Origin: Deltaproteobacteria bacterium
GTDB taxonomy: Bacteria > Desulfobacterota > Dissulfuribacteria > Dissulfuribacterales > QOAL01
DNA: 43,495 nucleotides
Assembly: GCA_026986785.1 (NCBI GenBank)
Contig: JALSNW010000017.1
Coordinates: 1 to 43,495 of the forward strand
Reading direction: 5' to 3'
The position numbers and the translations under genes were made by a program. The notes beneath the pieces are model-generated. The model made no database searches, was not told the DNA's origin, and was given only the letters and a program-made list of their open reading frames with translations. Below are positions 24,457-32,664 of the stretch, one piece after another. Position 1 is the stretch's first letter, and each line of letters starts with the position of its first letter.

Positions 24457-25044
24457 ATGAGTTATTGGTTCAGGATATGTTATACGCTACTGCCAGTGAT
24501 CCTGGCAGGGGTATGCAACATGATTTTCGTCAAACTCCCTGTGCTCGATTGCCTGAAAAAGCCAATGGACAACGGCATGGTGTACAGGGACGGGAAGAGG
24601 CTCTTTGGCGCAAACAAGACATGGAAGGGATTTTTGGGCATGGTCTTTTTCACAGGGTTATGGATGTGGTGTTTGGGGAGCCTTGATGCCCTTTCCCCCT
24701 GGGTACGGGGCCTGTCTCTGATTTGCTACGAGGAGATTCCTCCAGCATGGCAGTGGTTCTATGGTGCTTTGTGGGGCCTTGGTTATGTGGTTTTTGAGCT
24801 GCCAAACAGCTATGTCAAAAGAAGAATCGGCATCCCTCCAGGGCAAAATGTCAAAGGGCTGAAGGGTTACATTTTCATGTTTGTTGACCAGGCGGATTCT
24901 GTCCTTGGCTGCATGGTGTTCATGCTCTTTTTCTACGTGCCTACAGTGTCCGAGGCCTTGGCCATTTTTGTGGCAGGTGTTGTCATACACTATGTGATAA
25001 ACATCATGCTCTTTGTGGTAGGGTTAAAGAAACAGCCTGCTTGA
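24457..25044 (+). CDS. carS: CDP-archaeol synthase homologue (CarS/DUF46)
   Basis: A 195-residue membrane protein with about five helices. CarS condenses CTP with an unsaturated archaetidic acid to give CDP-archaeol, the archaeal counterpart of CdsA. The diagnostic blocks are present in order: PMDNGMVYRDGKRLFGANKTWKGF (residues 36-59), ELPNSYVKRRIGIPPGQ (114-130) and VDQADSVLG (143-151). The NKTWKGF and DQxD forms fit CarS better than CdsA. Length and topology match the archaeal enzyme (about 165-180). It begins two bases after the decarboxylase gene and closes the operon, meeting the convergent fdhD gene after 19 bases. Bacterial homologues annotated as CDP-archaeol synthase exist, and their natural substrate is largely untested. 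Confidence 0.85.
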   Translation: MSYWFRICYTLLPVILAGVCNMIFVKLPVLDCLKKPMDNGMVYRDGKRLFGANKTWKGFLGMVFFTGLWMWCLGSLDALSPWVRGLSLICYEEIPPAWQWFYGALWGLGYVVFELPNSYVKRRIGIPPGQNVKGLKGYIFMFVDQADSVLGCMVFMLFFYVPTVSEALAIFVAGVVIHYVINIMLFVVGLKKQPA

Positions 25045-25063
25045 GCCCCCTGCTTTTTCATTG

Positions 25064-25834
25064 TCAAGGGATTATCCTGTCTGGCCGATTGAAGACGTTT
25101 ATCCTGTCAGGGCGGGCATAGGCGGCAAGACTGACCCCTGCCCTTCTGGCAATGGCAAGGCCAAGGGATGAAGGGGCAGTGCGTGACATGACTATTGGGA
25201 TGCCTATCCTGGCACATTTCAGGACCATGTCCGAGGTGAGCCTTCCCGTGGTATAGATTGCGCCCTTTGGGGAGAATCTCCCAAGGAGGATGGCCCCAAT
25301 GATCTTGTCTACGGCATTGTGTCTGCCAACATCTTCATAAAAGGCAACAAGTCTACCCCCTGACCAGAAGCCGCATCCATGTACGCAGTGGGTCTGCCGT
25401 CCCAGTTCGGACTTTCTGAGGACTTCCAATATGAATGCCCGGATCTCAGGGAATGTTATGGAGGTTTCATGCAGGGGCTTGAAGGCGCCCTCGAGCATCT
25501 CTTTCGAGATCTTGCCTGTCCCTCCACAGCCGGATGTTATTATTACCTCCTTAGGGCCGGACTCCTCTGCAACGTCCGCATACACAGAGATCTTTCCTTC
25601 GGGGCAGACCCATACCTCGATGATTTCATCGGGTGCAGTGATATAGCCCTGGCCGAACAGGAAACCTGGGCCAAATTCCTCGAGCCCGGTTGGCAACACC
25701 ATGGATGCCCCTATCTCGTTGTCGTTCAGCATGACCTTGAAGGGTATCTCTACAGCAAGGAGTTCTTCTTTCTGAACGCTATTGTCAGGCGTAAGTACGA
25801 CGGTTCGAAGGGGAAGTGTTACAGGAATATCCAT
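25064..25834 (-). CDS. fdhD: Formate dehydrogenase sulfurtransferase FdhD
   Basis: FdhD transfers sulfur to the Mo/W-bis-MGD cofactor and is needed for formate dehydrogenase activity. The family block EDVGRHNAVDKIIGAILLG is intact, followed by YTTGRLTSDMVLKCARIGIPIVMSRTAPSSLGLAIAR, and the cysteine-bearing loop IITSGCGGTGKI lies upstream. The HCVHGCGFWSGG segment has extra cysteines. The frame is open to TTG 25879; I prefer ATG 25834, preceded by aaggat, giving about 256 residues. It is convergent with the lipid operon and divergent from the formate dehydrogenase cluster that it serves. Confidence 0.92.
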   Translation of the reverse strand: MDIPVTLPLRTVVLTPDNSVQKEELLAVEIPFKVMLNDNEIGASMVLPTGLEEFGPGFLFGQGYITAPDEIIEVWVCPEGKISVYADVAEESGPKEVIITSGCGGTGKISKEMLEGAFKPLHETSITFPEIRAFILEVLRKSELGRQTHCVHGCGFWSGGRLVAFYEDVGRHNAVDKIIGAILLGRFSPKGAIYTTGRLTSDMVLKCARIGIPIVMSRTAPSSLGLAIARRAGVSLAAYARPDRINVFNRPDRIIP

Positions 25835-26009
25835 TTCAGGTGAAATCCTTATGCGTTTGAAGCTGCAAGGGGCTTGCAACTTACCGAATCTGTTTGGTCG
25901 TCAGGCACCTGAAGGATCCCAGTACGTTCGAGTGCCCTGCTCCATAGCCTGGACAATACGAGCTGTGTAATATGGGATCAATGTATCAAAGGCCCTGGAC
26001 AATAAAAAC

Positions 26010-26037
26010 TTGTCTTGAAAGATCAAGGTACTATAAA
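26010..26037 (+). promoter_or_regulatory. Weak candidate promoter for the formate dehydrogenase cluster
   Basis: TTGTCT (26010-26015) and TATAAA (26032-26037) are separated by 16 bases, matching sigma-70 boxes at 4/6 and 5/6. They lie in the divergent gap between fdhD and the Fe-S protein gene, about 85 bases before its ATG. This is a visual call only; sigma-54 or FNR-type sites were not evident. Confidence 0.3.
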
Positions 26038-26122
26038 TGTGGAATGCCTCAAGATTCAAGTATCAGCTTTGTGGAAGGTAATATACTGTCATGCAACCCG
26101 AGAATGGCAATAGGGGAAAAAC

Positions 26123-27988
26123 ATGAAAAGTTTTGATTTGTACGTACTACGGCGCAAAGCCCCAGGGGGATTTGCGCTGGAAAAGATGGCAGTCAAGCTA
26201 TACCCTGGTCTGGTCGAGCTGCCCGAGATCCCAGGAGTTCGATCGATGAGTGGCTTTAAATGCCTCATGGACGATGTGGATGTCCATGTCTGCCCTGCCC
26301 TTCAGTTGAATGGAGACCTTGCCCGGTTCTGCCATGAAGACCTTCTGTCGATAGCCAAGGCCGAGCTCTATTGGAAGGATCACGTGGTCTATAGGACCCT
26401 TTTGATGGAACCGGATCCAAGGTTGATCGTCCTTTCGGGCAGTGTAGATGCGCTGTCTGAGTTTGTGGATATATGGGGAGGGTTGTTGGAGATCACCCCT
26501 ATTCTGACCAAGGGGTATCATCCCGATTTCATCACTGCCACAAAGTTCGAGATCCAAGAAAACAGCCAAGGCCTTACCCTCTTATGCTCTGTCAAAAGTC
26601 CTTTCGACATAGACAAGTGTAGCTATTGTGCACTTTGTGGGCCTGTTTGTCCAGAGGACTGCCTGAGAGAAAACCTGTTCCTGGATTTTGACGAATGCAC
26701 CTCTTGTGGGGCCTGTGTCTCTGTATGTCCCAATGATGCCATTGATCTTTACACAGTGGAAATCCAGGAGTTTAATACCCCGGCCCTGCTTATCCTCGAG
26801 GATGCAGGTGTTGATCTCTCTGGGGACCTGCCCCATGTCTATAGCCAGGGCTGCTTCCATGACCTGGTATCAACTATGTGTGCACGTCAGGTAGAAGAGG
26901 TGGTCTCCCTAGACCAGTCCTTATGTCAGTTCAGTCCCCGCCGTGGGGTAGGATGTTCCAGGTGCCTGGATGTCTGTCCTGTATCAGCGGTATTTGTTGG
27001 TGAGATCGGGCTGGAGATCGACCAGCTACGATGCCTGGAATGCGGGGCCTGTGTAAGCATCTGCCCAACAGGGGCAATTCAGTACGAGAGGTTCAATGAC
27101 AATGCCTTTTCTGCCTATTTGGCCCAATTGGAGATTATCAAGGGCTCAACCATTGTCGTGGGTAGTGAAGATGCCCTTCATGCCTTTTGGTGGAGGAATC
27201 GTTCAAGATACTTTGAGAACAGCTTTTTCATGGAATATCCAGAGATAGGGGCCCTTTGTGCGTGGCACCTGTTGTTGTTCATGGCAAGGGGGGCATGCCA
27301 GGTGTTGTTATTGAGGGGCCAGGGACAAAAGGTGCCTGATGTCCTTGATGCCCAGGTCTCCTTTGTCAACACTGTCATGGAGCTCCTTTTCGATGTGAAG
27401 GAGCCAGTAAGGCTTGCCCACGTCAATGATGCGGTGGGAATCATGGAAAGCAGGAAAGAGGCATTGGATCTCCAGTTACCATCCAAGACCTTTCATGGCA
27501 GGAGGAGGGATCTTTCGCGGATACTTTTATTCCTCGTGGAACATGGGGCTGGCAGGGGTGTCATCGGGCCACCACTTTCTGACTCCTTTGGCGATCTCGT
27601 ATGCGATACCAGCCTTTGCACCGAGTGTCTCGCGTGCCTGAACGAATGCAAGCAAGAGGCCCTGAGGGCAGAGGAGGCCTCTTTCGTCTTGAGCTTTGAG
27701 CCCTCTCTATGTGTCCAGTGCGGGCTCTGTGCAAGTGTCTGTCCTGAAGGGGCATTGAGGCTCAATCCAGGGCTTGTGCTGGAAAGAAGATTTTTTGAAA
27801 GAAGGGTCTTGGCTGAGGCAGAGCCTGCAAGATGTAGGGATTGTGGCAAGATTTTTGGCACCAGAAAGAGCCTCGAGAAGGTAAAGGCCATCCTTTCGGG
27901 CCGTGAGGACCTGGATATCGAACTCTTTGAATACTGTGAAGACTGTCGGGTGAGACGTTTTTTCGAACAGGAGGGGGATGGGAAATGA
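26123..27988 (+). CDS. Large polyferredoxin-like accessory protein of the formate dehydrogenase cluster
   Basis: 621 residues. Cysteine motifs suggest six [4Fe-4S] clusters in three pairs: C166-C176 with C192-C202, C268/C278-C285 with C304-C314, and C499-C509 with C530-C540. A final CxxC pair (C571/C574 and C605/C608) looks like a zinc ribbon. The N-terminal 150 residues have no motif I know. Residues about 330-480 are cluster-free, with a possible hydrophobic core (GALCAWHLLLFMARGACQVLLL) resembling the MvhD/HdrA-like delta fold, but that is weak. There is no signal peptide, so it should be cytoplasmic. It overlaps torD by ATGA. Similar Fe-S proteins accompany torD and the Tat peptide near periplasmic formate dehydrogenases in other anaerobes; their exact job, maturation or electron transfer, is unclear to me. 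Confidence 0.8.
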   Translation: MKSFDLYVLRRKAPGGFALEKMAVKLYPGLVELPEIPGVRSMSGFKCLMDDVDVHVCPALQLNGDLARFCHEDLLSIAKAELYWKDHVVYRTLLMEPDPRLIVLSGSVDALSEFVDIWGGLLEITPILTKGYHPDFITATKFEIQENSQGLTLLCSVKSPFDIDKCSYCALCGPVCPEDCLRENLFLDFDECTSCGACVSVCPNDAIDLYTVEIQEFNTPALLILEDAGVDLSGDLPHVYSQGCFHDLVSTMCARQVEEVVSLDQSLCQFSPRRGVGCSRCLDVCPVSAVFVGEIGLEIDQLRCLECGACVSICPTGAIQYERFNDNAFSAYLAQLEIIKGSTIVVGSEDALHAFWWRNRSRYFENSFFMEYPEIGALCAWHLLLFMARGACQVLLLRGQGQKVPDVLDAQVSFVNTVMELLFDVKEPVRLAHVNDAVGIMESRKEALDLQLPSKTFHGRRRDLSRILLFLVEHGAGRGVIGPPLSDSFGDLVCDTSLCTECLACLNECKQEALRAEEASFVLSFEPSLCVQCGLCASVCPEGALRLNPGLVLERRFFERRVLAEAEPARCRDCGKIFGTRKSLEKVKAILSGREDLDIELFEYCEDCRVRRFFEQEGDGK

Positions 27989-28629
27989 CAGAAAGTGCTG
28001 ATTATCAATTGATAAAGATTCGTATCGCCCTTTTGGACTTGATAAAGTCTTTTTTTCATAAGGAGCCTGATGCAAACAGGTTGAGTCTTTGGCGAGGTGT
28101 GGTCTATTCCCTGTCTAAAGAAACCATATCCATTGAGATGGATCAGGCCATCCGTGAATTGTCTAACAGACTCCAGGAAGCTGGTCTTGAACAACTTCAA
28201 GACGAATATTACGAGCTTTTTGTCAACCCCTTCAGTAAACACAAATTGAACCTGAATGCATCTTTTTACAGGGATGGTCACAATTTCGGCAATACCTTGG
28301 TGGCCTGCAGGGATTTCTTGAAAAAGGCAGGTATAGAGAAGAGGGGTGGAGTGGCAGACCCCGAGGACTCACTTGTGATAATGCTCGACATATATCAGGA
28401 GCTCATTCTTATGGAGAAAAAAGACAGGCACAGGGCAGCAGAACTCGAGGCAGAATTCCTGAACGGCTTTCTCTTCCCTCTGGCCGAGGCAGTGGAGAAG
28501 AATCTCTACAGAAACGATTATGCTTCGTTTTACAAGGCATGTAGTCGTTTTCTCAGTGCATATCTTGCCATGGAAAGATCATTGACTTTTGGGCCTTCAC
28601 GGCTACAATCAGTTGTATTAACGAAATAA
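27985..28629 (+). CDS. TorD-family chaperone for the formate dehydrogenase
   Basis: A 214-residue all-helical protein of the TorD/DmsD family. These cytoplasmic chaperones bind the Tat signal and apo form of a molybdo/tungsto-enzyme until the cofactor is inserted. The family segments are visible: EYYELFVNPFSKHKLNLNASFYRDGH (about residues 72-97), EDSLVIMLDIYQELI, and the later AEFLNGFLFPLAEAVEKNLYRNDYASFYKACSRFLSAYLAME. It is translationally coupled to the polyferredoxin gene upstream (ATGA at 27985-27988) and lies just before the Tat peptide and fdhA, its likely client. Overall length is normal. Confidence 0.87.
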   Translation: MTESADYQLIKIRIALLDLIKSFFHKEPDANRLSLWRGVVYSLSKETISIEMDQAIRELSNRLQEAGLEQLQDEYYELFVNPFSKHKLNLNASFYRDGHNFGNTLVACRDFLKKAGIEKRGGVADPEDSLVIMLDIYQELILMEKKDRHRAAELEAEFLNGFLFPLAEAVEKNLYRNDYASFYKACSRFLSAYLAMERSLTFGPSRLQSVVLTK

Positions 28630-28679
28630 AATTGGGTAGTTGTTCTTCAAGTCACTCGGAATTGAAAGGAGGACCCGAA

Positions 28680-28877
28680 ATGCAATCCGGGAATATCGGC
28701 AAGGTACGCCGATCCTTTATCAAGAAGATGGCAATCGGTTCTGCAGTGTTGGCTGGTTTTTTTTCCACCAGCCAAAAGGTCCAGGCAGATGGAGACAGCC
28801 AGCAATCAGGTGCTGGCGAGGTCTTGTATAGGGAGACGGAGGATTTCAAGAGATATTACGAGACACTTCGTTCTTGA
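28680..28877 (+). CDS. Small twin-arginine peptide of the formate dehydrogenase region
   Basis: A 65-residue protein with a clear Tat signal (KVRRSFIKKMAIGSAVLAGFF) and a short mature tail ending GEVLYRETEDFKRYYETLRS. This matches the small formate-dehydrogenase-region Tat target found between torD and fdhA in several proteobacteria; its role is not established and may be in assembly or membrane docking of the enzyme. ATG 28680 has an excellent ribosome binding site (aaaggagga, 28665-28673). An upstream in-frame ATG at 28632 would destroy the signal-peptide layout. About 295 bases separate it from fdhA. Confidence 0.85.
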   Translation: MQSGNIGKVRRSFIKKMAIGSAVLAGFFSTSQKVQADGDSQQSGAGEVLYRETEDFKRYYETLRS

Positions 28878-29172
28878 ACAGGTTATGATCCTGAATTATG
28901 CAGCTCACAAGCTTGCCGAAGATGAGAGGCGAAGGGCACACAGATGTGTTTTGGTACTTCAACTGCCCGACAAAAGCAGATTCTGTAGGCTTGTCAGCCC
29001 CCTTGCGGATTCAAATGTCTGAGGATTTGTCTCTAATTGGGCTTCTTTTTTGGGTGAGGACACAATGGGATCAGATGGATGTTAACCACCCAACAATTCA
29101 AAGAAGTGGTTTCCCTCAGGCGTTCGAAGTGCATAATTTGGGATGATACATTGACAAGGGGGGTAAACAGAG
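28878..29172. other. Gap between the Tat peptide and fdhA
   Basis: A 295-base stretch with only short, unconvincing ORFs (for example 28898-29146, with neither a ribosome binding site nor protein-like composition). It could contain an internal promoter or a translational leader for fdhA; a TTGACA occurs close to the fdhA start (29151-29156), which is too near to act for it. Confidence 0.4.
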
Positions 29173-31962
29173 ATGGCCCAAAAAAAGATTATCAAGAATG
29201 GCAAGGCCGGTAAGAGGTCACGCCGGATAACCCTCAATCCAAAGTTGGCTAGGCGTTCTTTCCTGAAATTGTCAGTAGCCGCGGCAGCCGTGACAGGGGC
29301 TGCCCTTGCCCCAAGGCTTACCAAGACAGTCGCTGCAGAGGCGGCCAAGAAGGAGCCATATCCTGGCTCGAAGAAGATCAAGACCATATGCACTTATTGC
29401 TCGGTTGGCTGCGGTATAATTGCAGAGGTACAAAATGGCGTATGGGTACGTCAGGAAATTGCCACAGACCATCCTGTCTCCAGGGGGGGGCACTGTTGTA
29501 AAGGGGCTGGGGCCATTGAAATGGTTACCAGCGAAAAGAGACTCAAGACCCCCATGAAGAGAGTGGGGGGCAAGTGGCAGAAGATATCCTGGGATCAGGC
29601 CATGGATGAGATAAGCGCCAAGCTGTTGGACATAAGGAAAAAAGATGGGCCGGACGCCCTCCATTTCAACGGTAGTGCCAAGGTCTCCAATGAGATGGCC
29701 TATCTACAGAGGAAGTTTGCAGCCTTTTGGGGGTCCAACAACATAGACCACCAGGCCCGAATATGACACTCCACCACGGTGGCAGGTGTCGCCAATACAT
29801 GGGGTTATGGTGCAATGACAAACAGCCTGAACGATATCAGGCACTCGAGGCTCGTTTTCATGATAGGCTCAAACGCAGCCGAGGCCCATCCTGTGGCCAT
29901 GCAGCACGTCCTCTATGCAAAAGAGGTCAACAATGCCCCAATAATCGTGGTTGACCCACGATTCACAAGGCTTGCTGCCAAGGCTACCGACTATGTGCGC
30001 ATACGCCCTGGGACAGATACTGCCTTTGTCATGGGGCTGATCAATCAGATAGTCTCACGTGACTGGTACGACAAAGAATTTGTAAGGACCAGGGTGGCAG
30101 GGTTCCCAGAGATGTGCAAGGTTGCGAGCCACTACACGCCAGAGGTTGTGGAGGACATAACAGGGGTGCCTGCCTCGGAAGTGGTGCGGATTGCAAAGCT
30201 CATGGCCACTCACAGGCCAGGAACCGTGGTCTGGTGTATGGGTGGGACTCAGCATTCCATCGGTAGCAGCAATACCAGGGCCTTTTGTATCCTGCAACTC
30301 GTGCTCGGGAACATGGGTAAGGCAGGTGGTGGCACAAATATATTCAGGGGGCACGACAATGTACAAGGTGCCACGGATATGTGCGTATTGTCCCACTCTC
30401 TGCCGGGTTATTACGGGATAAAGGACGGATCCTGGAAACACTGGTGCCAGGTATGGGATGTGGATTACGAATGGATAAAATCCCGCTTTCACAGCAAGGA
30501 GTACATGAATAAAAAGGGTTTTACCCTGGCCCGCTGGTATGAAGGTGTGAATCAAGACGACAAGATCAATCAGTATACCCCTATAAAGGCACTCATTCAG
30601 TGGGGTTGTGCAGGGAATTCCAACTCTCAGATGTTCAAAGCTGCAAAGGCCATGAACAAGCTGGAGCTCGTGGTCATAGTGGATCCCTTTGCCCCGGCCA
30701 TGTGCGAATGGGGAGACAAGGACAACATCTATCTGCTTCCCTGTTCCAGCCAGTATGAGACCTCTGGCAGCCTCACTTCCACATCGCGCCAGTTCCAGTG
30801 GCGTTTCAAGGTGGTGGATCCTGTCTATGAGAGCAAGGACGATTATGAGATAATGGCAGAGCTGGTGAAACGACTTGGCTTTGCCGACAAATTCTACAAA
30901 AATATCAAGAAGATACCAGAGGATATCACAAGGGAGATATGCAAGGGTACTCTTACCATCGGTTATAATGGTGCCCTTCCAGAGAGGATCAAGAAGCATA
31001 CCCTCAACTGGCATACCTTTGACATAGATACGCTCCAGGCAAAGGGGGGACCTTGTGATGGAGAATATTATGGCCTGCCCTGGCCATGCTGGACAGAAAC
31101 CCATCCCGGGACCCCGATCCTTTATGACATCTCCAAGCCTGTTGCAAAGGGCGGGTTGCCCTTCAGGGCCAGATTTGGTACCAAGATCACATATTATGAC
31201 GGCAGGACAGAAAATCTCTTGGCCGCAGAAGGGGTTGCCAATCCTGGCAGCCAAGTGAAGGGTGGCTATCCGGAATTCAAAGACATAGTGCCTGGCACGA
31301 ACTGGAAGACAGACCTGTCCCAGAAAACCATAAAGGAGGCCATCAAGCGAGGTATGGCCCCGTTTGGAAATGCCCGGGCCAGATGTGTCGTATGGACCTT
31401 CCCGGATCAGGTCCCTGTCCACCGGGAACCTGTGCACTCCCCAAGACCAGATCTTATTGCCAAGTACCCAACCTATGAAGACAAGCCCGACCAGTATAGG
31501 GTCTATACCAGGTTCAAGAGCGAGCAAGATCCGGAGCTGGTAAAGAAATTTCCCTTTGTCATAATCACCGGGCGCATGGTCGAACACATGGGCGGCGGCG
31601 CTGAAACCAGGAGCAACAAGTACCTGTCTGAGCTTCAGCCCAAGGTGTATGCAGAGATCAATGAACGTACTGCTAACAACCTTGGCATAAGAAATGGCCA
31701 GATGGTCTGGATAGAATCCCCGGAAGGGGGCAGGATAAAGGTCATGGCCAAGGTGACTGATAGGGTTGACGAGCACACCATCTTTCTCCCCTATCACTTT
31801 GCAGGTCAGTTCGAGGGGAAATCCATGGTCGACAAGTATCCTGAAGGCCTGGCCCCTTACGCAGTTGGAGAACCGGCAAATATAGTTACCAATTACGGTT
31901 ATGACATCATCACGCAGATCCAGGCCACAAAAGATGGCCTGTGTAATGTGAAGCCGGCTTAG
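29173..31962 (+). CDS. fdhA: Formate dehydrogenase catalytic subunit, selenocysteine-containing, Tat-exported
   Basis: Reading through an in-frame TGA at 29764-29766 gives 929 residues with selenocysteine at position 198, in the motif [19 protein letters not shown], exactly where formate dehydrogenases carry Sec or Cys. The N terminus has a Tat signal ([21 protein letters not shown]), so the active site faces the periplasm. A [4Fe-4S] site follows ([10 protein letters not shown] ... GGHCCKGAG). Downstream are bis-MGD-binding segments, including [27 protein letters not shown] and, near the C terminus, [24 protein letters not shown]. It oxidises formate to CO2 (or the reverse), passing electrons to FdhB and FdhC. 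Tungstate/molybdate genes downstream supply the metal; either metal is possible. An alternative reading as two split genes is unlikely because homology continues across the TGA. Confidence 0.95.
29765..29790 (+). promoter_or_regulatory. Candidate bacterial SECIS hairpin
   Basis: Immediately at and after the UGA, GACAC (29765-29769) can pair with GTGTC (29786-29790), and CCAC (29771-29774) with GTGG (29779-29782). This leaves a 4-base loop and a small asymmetric internal loop. Bacterial SECIS elements sit just 3' of the UGA within the coding sequence, as here. The loop sequence was not matched to a SelB consensus. Confidence 0.5.
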
Positions 31963-31981
31963 GTGAGGGGAGGTAGATGAA

Positions 31982-32569
31982 ATGGCAAGAATGAAATTCC
32001 TGTGTGACGTGGAGCGGTGTATAAACTGCAATGGTTGTGTCATAGCCTGCAAACAGGGCAACAATATCCCGGTTGGCATAAATAGGCGTAGAGTGGTTGC
32101 CATCAACGAGGGGCGTCCAGGCGAAAGGTCTGTGTCTATATCGTGTATGCACTGTTCCGATGCACCTTGTATTGCTGTCTGCCCGGTAAAGGCCATATAC
32201 CAGAGAGAAGATGGTATCGTGTTGGTCAATAAGGATATCTGTATAGGTTGTGGCTATTGCTTCATGGCATGTCCCTTTGGGGCGCCTCAGTTCCCATCTG
32301 GACAAGTATTTGGGGCAAGGGGGGCAATGGACAAGTGTACCTTCTGTGCTGGTGGTCCTGTTGAGACATTTAGTGAGAAGGAAAGAAAACTCTATGGACA
32401 GAATCGTATTGCCGAAGGAAAGCCCCCGTTATGTGCTGCCATGTGTTCCACAAAGGCACTACTTGCAGGTGATGCAGACGTGATCTCGGATATCTACAGA
32501 AAACGGGCCTTTCAGCGGGGTGGTGGAGCAGGCGCTTGGGGCTGGGACAAGGCCTACAAGGGACGATAG
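31982..32569 (+). CDS. fdhB: Formate dehydrogenase iron-sulfur (beta) subunit
   Basis: A 195-residue ferredoxin-like subunit with four [4Fe-4S] clusters, relaying electrons from FdhA to the membrane subunit. Cysteine motifs: RCINCNGCVIACKQG (about 12-24), CMHCSDAPCIAVCPVKAI (about 55-72), ICIGCGYCFMACPFGAP (about 85-100), and a split CTFCAGG ... PPLCAAMCSTKAL (about 120-160). It lacks the C-terminal membrane helix of E. coli FdnH, as in other short FdhB proteins. It has no Tat signal, so it would travel with FdhA. The start ATG 31982 is 20 bases after fdhA, with ggggagg as ribosome binding site. Confidence 0.94.
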   Translation: MARMKFLCDVERCINCNGCVIACKQGNNIPVGINRRRVVAINEGRPGERSVSISCMHCSDAPCIAVCPVKAIYQREDGIVLVNKDICIGCGYCFMACPFGAPQFPSGQVFGARGAMDKCTFCAGGPVETFSEKERKLYGQNRIAEGKPPLCAAMCSTKALLAGDADVISDIYRKRAFQRGGGAGAWGWDKAYKGR

Positions 32570-32664
32570 ACCCTATTGGGTAAAGGAGTTGTGGGGGATG
32601 AGGCCGGGGGGCATCTTCTTTCCCCGGACCCTGCTGAGTATTACTTGAACATGAGGACAGGGGC

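Noticed and set aside
28898-29146. Possible small gene between the Tat peptide and fdhA
   Set aside because: No ribosome binding site, no motif, and a composition unlike neighbouring proteins.
29764-29766. TGA in fdhA as a true stop or nonsense mutation splitting the gene
   Set aside because: It sits exactly at the active-site Sec/Cys position, homology continues on both sides in the same frame, and a hairpin follows.
30055-32229. Very long minus-strand ORF (724 codons) opposite fdhA
   Set aside because: It is a codon-bias shadow: its product has no family resemblance, lies wholly opposite fdhA/fdhB, and has no sensible start context.
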